Below are positions 60,535-64,000 of a DNA stretch of 64,000 nt, in pieces. The DNA lies in the NCBI RefSeq assembly GCF_964656455.1, contig NC_135715.1, positions 78,277,414-78,341,413 of the forward strand. Direction: 5' to 3'. The notes beneath the pieces are model-generated. The model saw nothing but the letters and a program-made list of their open reading frames with translations. It was not told the origin of the DNA and made no database searches. Both the position numbers and the translations under genes were made by a program. The first letter of the stretch is position 1. The number at the start of each line of letters is the position of its first letter. This DNA is from Halichoerus grypus. Its lineage: Eukaryota > Chordata > Mammalia > Carnivora > Phocidae.

Positions 60535-60988
60535 AGAGTAGTCTTCCCTTATCCATGGGGAACGTGCTCCAAGATCCCCAGTGGATGACTGAAACCACAG
60601 TAGTGTACTGAGTCCTAGATACACTATGTTCTTTCCTGTACATCCATACCTATGATCATTTTTAATTTATCAATGTGGCATTGTAAGAAATTAACAATAA
60701 TAACTAATAATAAAATACAACAATTATAACAATACCCTGTAATAAAAGTTATGTGAATATGGTCTCTTTCTCAAAATATCTTTGTGTACCATATTCACCC
60801 TCCTTGTGATGGTGTGAGATGATAAAATGCCTATGTAATGAGACAAAGTGAGGTGAATGACGCAGGCATTCTGATATCGAGTTAGGCTACCGCTGACCTT
60901 CTGACAATATGTCAGAAAGAGGATCATCTGCTTCAAGACCATGGTTGATGGTGGATAGCTGAAACCACAGATGAGGGTGGACTGCTGT
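60535..60988. mobile_element. MER2-like (Tigger-related) DNA transposon
   Basis: About 450 bases with imperfect inverted ends: AGTAGTCTTCCCTTATCCATGG at the left, and GAGGGTGGACTGCTGTA at the right. Internal wording matches the MER2 family (AAGATCCCCAGTGGATGACT, ATGTGAATATGGTCTCTTTC, GATGATAAAATGCCTATGTA, GAGGATCATCTGCTTCAAGA). It is non-autonomous and has no transposase frame. It sits in the antisense L1. Confidence 0.8.
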
Positions 60989-61568
60989 ACTTTTCAATGC
61001 TGGGTAAATTCCAAGGAGCACAATTGCTGAATCTTATGGTGGGAGTATGTTTAGTTTTGTAAGAAACCACCAAATTGTTTTCCAAAGTGGCTGTACCATT
61101 TTGCATTCCCACCAGCAATGAACGGATTCCTGTTGCTCCACATTCCCACCAGCATTTGCTGTTGTAAGTGTTTGGGATTTTGGCCATTCTAATAGGTGTG
61201 TTGTATGGTGTCTCACTGTTGTTTTAATTAGCAATTCGCTGATGACATATAATGTTGAGCCTCTTTCCCTATGCCTACTGGCCATCTGTATATCTTCTTT
61301 TCAGATCGTTTGCCTGTTTTTCAATCAGATTGCTTGTTTTATTATTGTTGAAATTTAAGAGTTCTTTGTATATTCTGAATAACAGCCCTTTATCAGATGT
61401 GTCTTTTGCGAATAATTTCTCCCTGTCTGTGGTTTATTGTCTCATTCTCTTGAGAGAATCTCATTGTCTTTCACAGTGAAGAAATTTTTAATTTTAACAA
61501 AGTTCAGCTAACCAATTCTTTCTTTCATGTATCATGCCTTCAGTGTTCTATCTAAAATGTCATTGCCA

Positions 61569-62941
61569 GACGGTGACCCCCACACCTCTGCAAACATGGG
61601 CCCATGCTGCTAGGAGCAGTGCAGTGGAGCATGGGGGCTGTGCCCCAGGCACTGAGGCTCTGGCACCATCGGGAAGCCGTGCACAGGCTCCACTCTGCTC
61701 TCCCTGCCTAAATTCACAGACAAACATGATTGGGTAACAACAGAAAATGCTATTGGACCAGTGGGAATCAGCAACTTTGCACAGGAAGCTTTGGGAGATG
61801 TTGTTTACTGTAGTCTGCCTGAAGTTGGGACAAAATTGAACAAACAAGATTAGTTTGGTGCTTTGGAAAGTGTAGAAGCTGTTAGTGAACTCTATTCTCC
61901 TCTGTCAGAAGTAACTGAAATTAATAAAGCTCTTGCAGAAAATCCAGGACTTGTCAACAAATCTTGTTATGAAAATGGTTGGCTGATCGAGATAACACTC
62001 AGTAATCCTTCGGAACTGGGTGAATTAATGAGTGAAAAAGCATATGAAAAATACATAAAATCTATTAGGAGTGAAAATGGAACCCCTAAATAAACTAGTA
62101 CGAAGCAACTTAATCTAGTATAGTTGTCTTAAATTAGTGGCGCATAGAGGATTTAAAATACCAACATTTAACAATACCAGTGGAAAAAGAAACTACTTAC
62201 GACAATGCTAATGGAAGAAAACACCCCTTAACTTTCTAATGATTGCCGATAAACTCGATATGCATCTTTTTTGCAACACCCTATGATTTTTAGGCTAGGC
62301 TCCAGCTATAATATTCAGAATCCTGAAATTATCTGTGGTTAAAAACTAGTTATAAAAATGACATAATTCAAGAATAACATTGTGATCCTAAGCCATAGGG
62401 AATATTGTAACTTGCTTACATCTAGCCCTGGATTGGGGTGGAAATGCACAAATGATCTTCCCATTGGAAATCCTGGCAGTGAAGAAAGGCTTGTGAGTTG
62501 TACAGTGTCAGATAAAGAGTAATACTGTCTTTAATTTTGCAATATACTGCCCTTTACTGGTGCTGTTTTTATACAATGAAGCAACAGCCTTGTAGGAAGA
62601 TAGTTTAATAATAAAACATTCAACTTCCTCATTAATCATGGTTTATGTTCTGCTGTTACTATTTCATTTCGTGCTAGTATTTGTGAAAATGAGAATTTTA
62701 ACTTACGTAAAGTTATTTTGTTGTTGTTGTTGTTGTTATTTTTTAAAGGAGGCTCCACGCCCAGGGTGGAGCCCAACGCAGGGCTTGAACTCACGACCCT
62801 GAGATCAAGCCCTGAGCTGAGATCAAGAGTCAGACGCTTAATCACCTGAGCCATCCAGGTGCCCCTGGAAAGTTATTTTTTAAAAAGAAATTTAAGCTAT
62901 AATAATGAAAATTTCCAAGAAAATGTTTTTAAAAAGTAAAT
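61569..62941 (+). pseudogene. Processed pseudogene of GCSH (glycine cleavage H protein)
   Basis: GCSH is the lipoyl carrier of the mitochondrial glycine cleavage system. Here it is an intronless copy. From about 61688 it reads [13 protein letters not shown], then [20 protein letters not shown], then VGTKLNKQD, a TAG stop (61851-61853), [18 protein letters not shown] and [20 protein letters not shown]. The coding part ends at TAA near 62091. The lipoyl-lysine is changed to Glu (SVEA), one Gly codon is missing after PLS, and the N-terminal transit region is degraded. The 3'UTR follows, with AATAAAACATTCAACTTCCT near 62611. The target duplication AAAATGTCATTGCCA / AAAATGTCATTGTCA (61554-61568; 62942-62956) and an A-rich end prove L1-mediated retrotransposition. 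A later SINE interrupts its 3' part. Confidence 0.92.
62719..62866 (-). mobile_element. Short Can-SINE variant inside the GCSH retrocopy
   Basis: (TTG)n and T-rich tail, GGAGGCTCCACGCCCAGGGT, GCTTGAACTCACGACCCTGA, and inverted head GAGCCATCCAGGTGCCCC. AAAGTTATTTT is duplicated on both sides. Confidence 0.87.
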
Positions 62942-63690
62942 AAAATGTCATTGTCATACCCAAGTTCATCTAGGTTTTCTCTTGTCTAGGGAAGTCTAGG
63001 ACTTCCCTAATTTCATGTTTTATATTTAGGTTCATGATTTTTTTGCAAAATATTTTTTTGTGAAGAGTGTAAGGTGTCTAGATTTTTTTTTGGTATGAGG
63101 ATGTCCAATTGTTCCAGCACCATTTGTTGAAAAGACTATCTTTGCTCCATTCATCTTTGTCAAGTATCAGTTGGTGGGCGATATTTATGTGGATTTATTT
63201 CCGAAGTCTCTATCTTGTTACATTGATCTACTTGTCCATTCTTGTGCCAGTATCATACTGCTTTGATTACTGTAGCTTTATAGTAAGTCTTGAAACCAGG
63301 TAGTGTCAGTCCTCCGACTTTGTTCTTCCCCTTCAGTATTGAGCTGGCTCCTCTGGGTCTTTTGCCTCTCCATATAAACTTTAGAATCAACTTATTGATA
63401 TCTATAAAATGACTTGCTGGGATTTTGATTTGGATTGTGTAGTATCTATAGATTAAGTTGGGAAGAACTGACACCTTGACTACATTGTCCTATTCATGAA
63501 TATGGAATATCTTTCCCTGTATTAACTTCTTTGTTACTTTTCATCAGAGTTTTGTAGTTTTCCTCTGTAGATCTTGTATATGTTTTGTTAGATTTATACT
63601 TAAGTATTTCATAGTTTTGTACTTCTATTGTAAATGGCCATATGTTTTTAAGTTCAAATTACAAGTTTCAAATTATGCTTGTTCATTTCT

Positions 63691-64000
63691 GGTATATAAG
63701 AAAGCCATTGATGTTTTTTGAGATATAATTGACATATATGCATATATATAACTGGCATTTATATATTGTATTCATTTTAGATATACAACATAATGATTTG
63801 ATATATGTATATATTGGGAAATGATTATCACAATAAGCTTAGTTAATATCCATCACCACACATAGTTACAAACTTTTTTCCTTATGATGAGAACTTTTAA
63901 GATCTATTGTCTTAATAACTTTCAAATATGCGATATAGTATTAACTATAATCACCATGCTATACATTATATCCCTAAGACTTATATATCTTACAACTGGG
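63691..64000 (-). mobile_element. Antisense L1 3' end, runs off the window
   Basis: GAGATATAATTGACATATAT, ATACAACATAATGATTTGAT, AATATCCATCACCACACATA: the same inverted L1 3' end type as at 17210-17700. Confidence 0.75.

Larger units (their letters stand above)
59891..63690 (-). mobile_element. Antisense old L1, broken by two insertions
   Basis: Starts with an inverted L1 3' end (AATAGGTTTATTTTTTAGAG, TTAGGTTCACAGCAAAATGG). It continues after the MER2-type element (61000-61553, TTCCCACCAGCAATGAACGG) and, after the GCSH copy, from 62957 (CCAAGTTCATCTAGGTTTTC, TTGTTGAAAAGACTATCTTT). The minus-strand frame 63253-63474 reads as late ORF2 ([13 protein letters not shown]). Confidence 0.85.

Noticed and set aside
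61863..62093. Possible functional small GCSH-like protein
   Set aside because: The apparent ATG is internal to the GCSH copy, follows an in-frame stop, and the lipoyl-lysine is Glu, so it could not serve as H protein.

Overview
The window is mammalian nuclear DNA from a carnivoran. The diagnostic feature is more than thirty Can-SINE (SINEC) copies: tRNA-Lys-derived heads reading GGGGCGCCTGGGTGGCTCAG, CT-rich bodies, and CAAATAAATAAATAAAATCTT plus poly(A) tails. Several near-identical copies are of the type I associate with arctoid carnivores (bears, seals, possibly mustelids). The species cannot be fixed from the sequence alone.

The only intact protein-coding gene is the 3' two-thirds of LATS2, the Hippo-pathway kinase, on the + strand. 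Six coding exons are present: 32403-32535, 33920-35331, 36721-37303, 38368-38550, 40303-40409 and 43269-43763. They join in frame with GT/AG boundaries to 971 codons including the stop. They carry the end of the UBA domain, the PPxY linker, the MOB-binding helix, the whole AGC kinase domain and the C-terminal hydrophobic motif. By comparison with human LATS2 they are exons 3-8. The exon with the start codon was not found, so positions 1-32402 are most simply intron 2. The 3'UTR runs from 43764 to about 45635. It holds a cluster of seed matches for both seed families of the miR-302/367 cluster.

The rest is repeat. Intron 2 contains an old sense L1 (1-4255) peppered with SINEs, two stretches of antisense L1 (11.6-13.9 kb and 17.2-18.1 kb), and long poorly assignable stretches with MIR/L2-like remnants. 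Downstream of LATS2 (45.6-64 kb) is an intergenic region dominated by L1. It includes a younger 5'-truncated L1 with an almost open ORF2 (54738-57712), a 3'-end copy of the same family (48613-49592) and older antisense L1s. One of these old L1s (59.9-63.7 kb) was broken by a MER2-type DNA transposon and by a processed pseudogene of GCSH (glycine cleavage H protein) with its own target-site duplication.

I found no CRISPR array, operon or other undescribed system. The points most worth a second look are the microRNA-site cluster, the nested insertion histories readable from target-site duplications, the shortened Pro-Ala tract in LATS2, and the L1 with a double 3' end.
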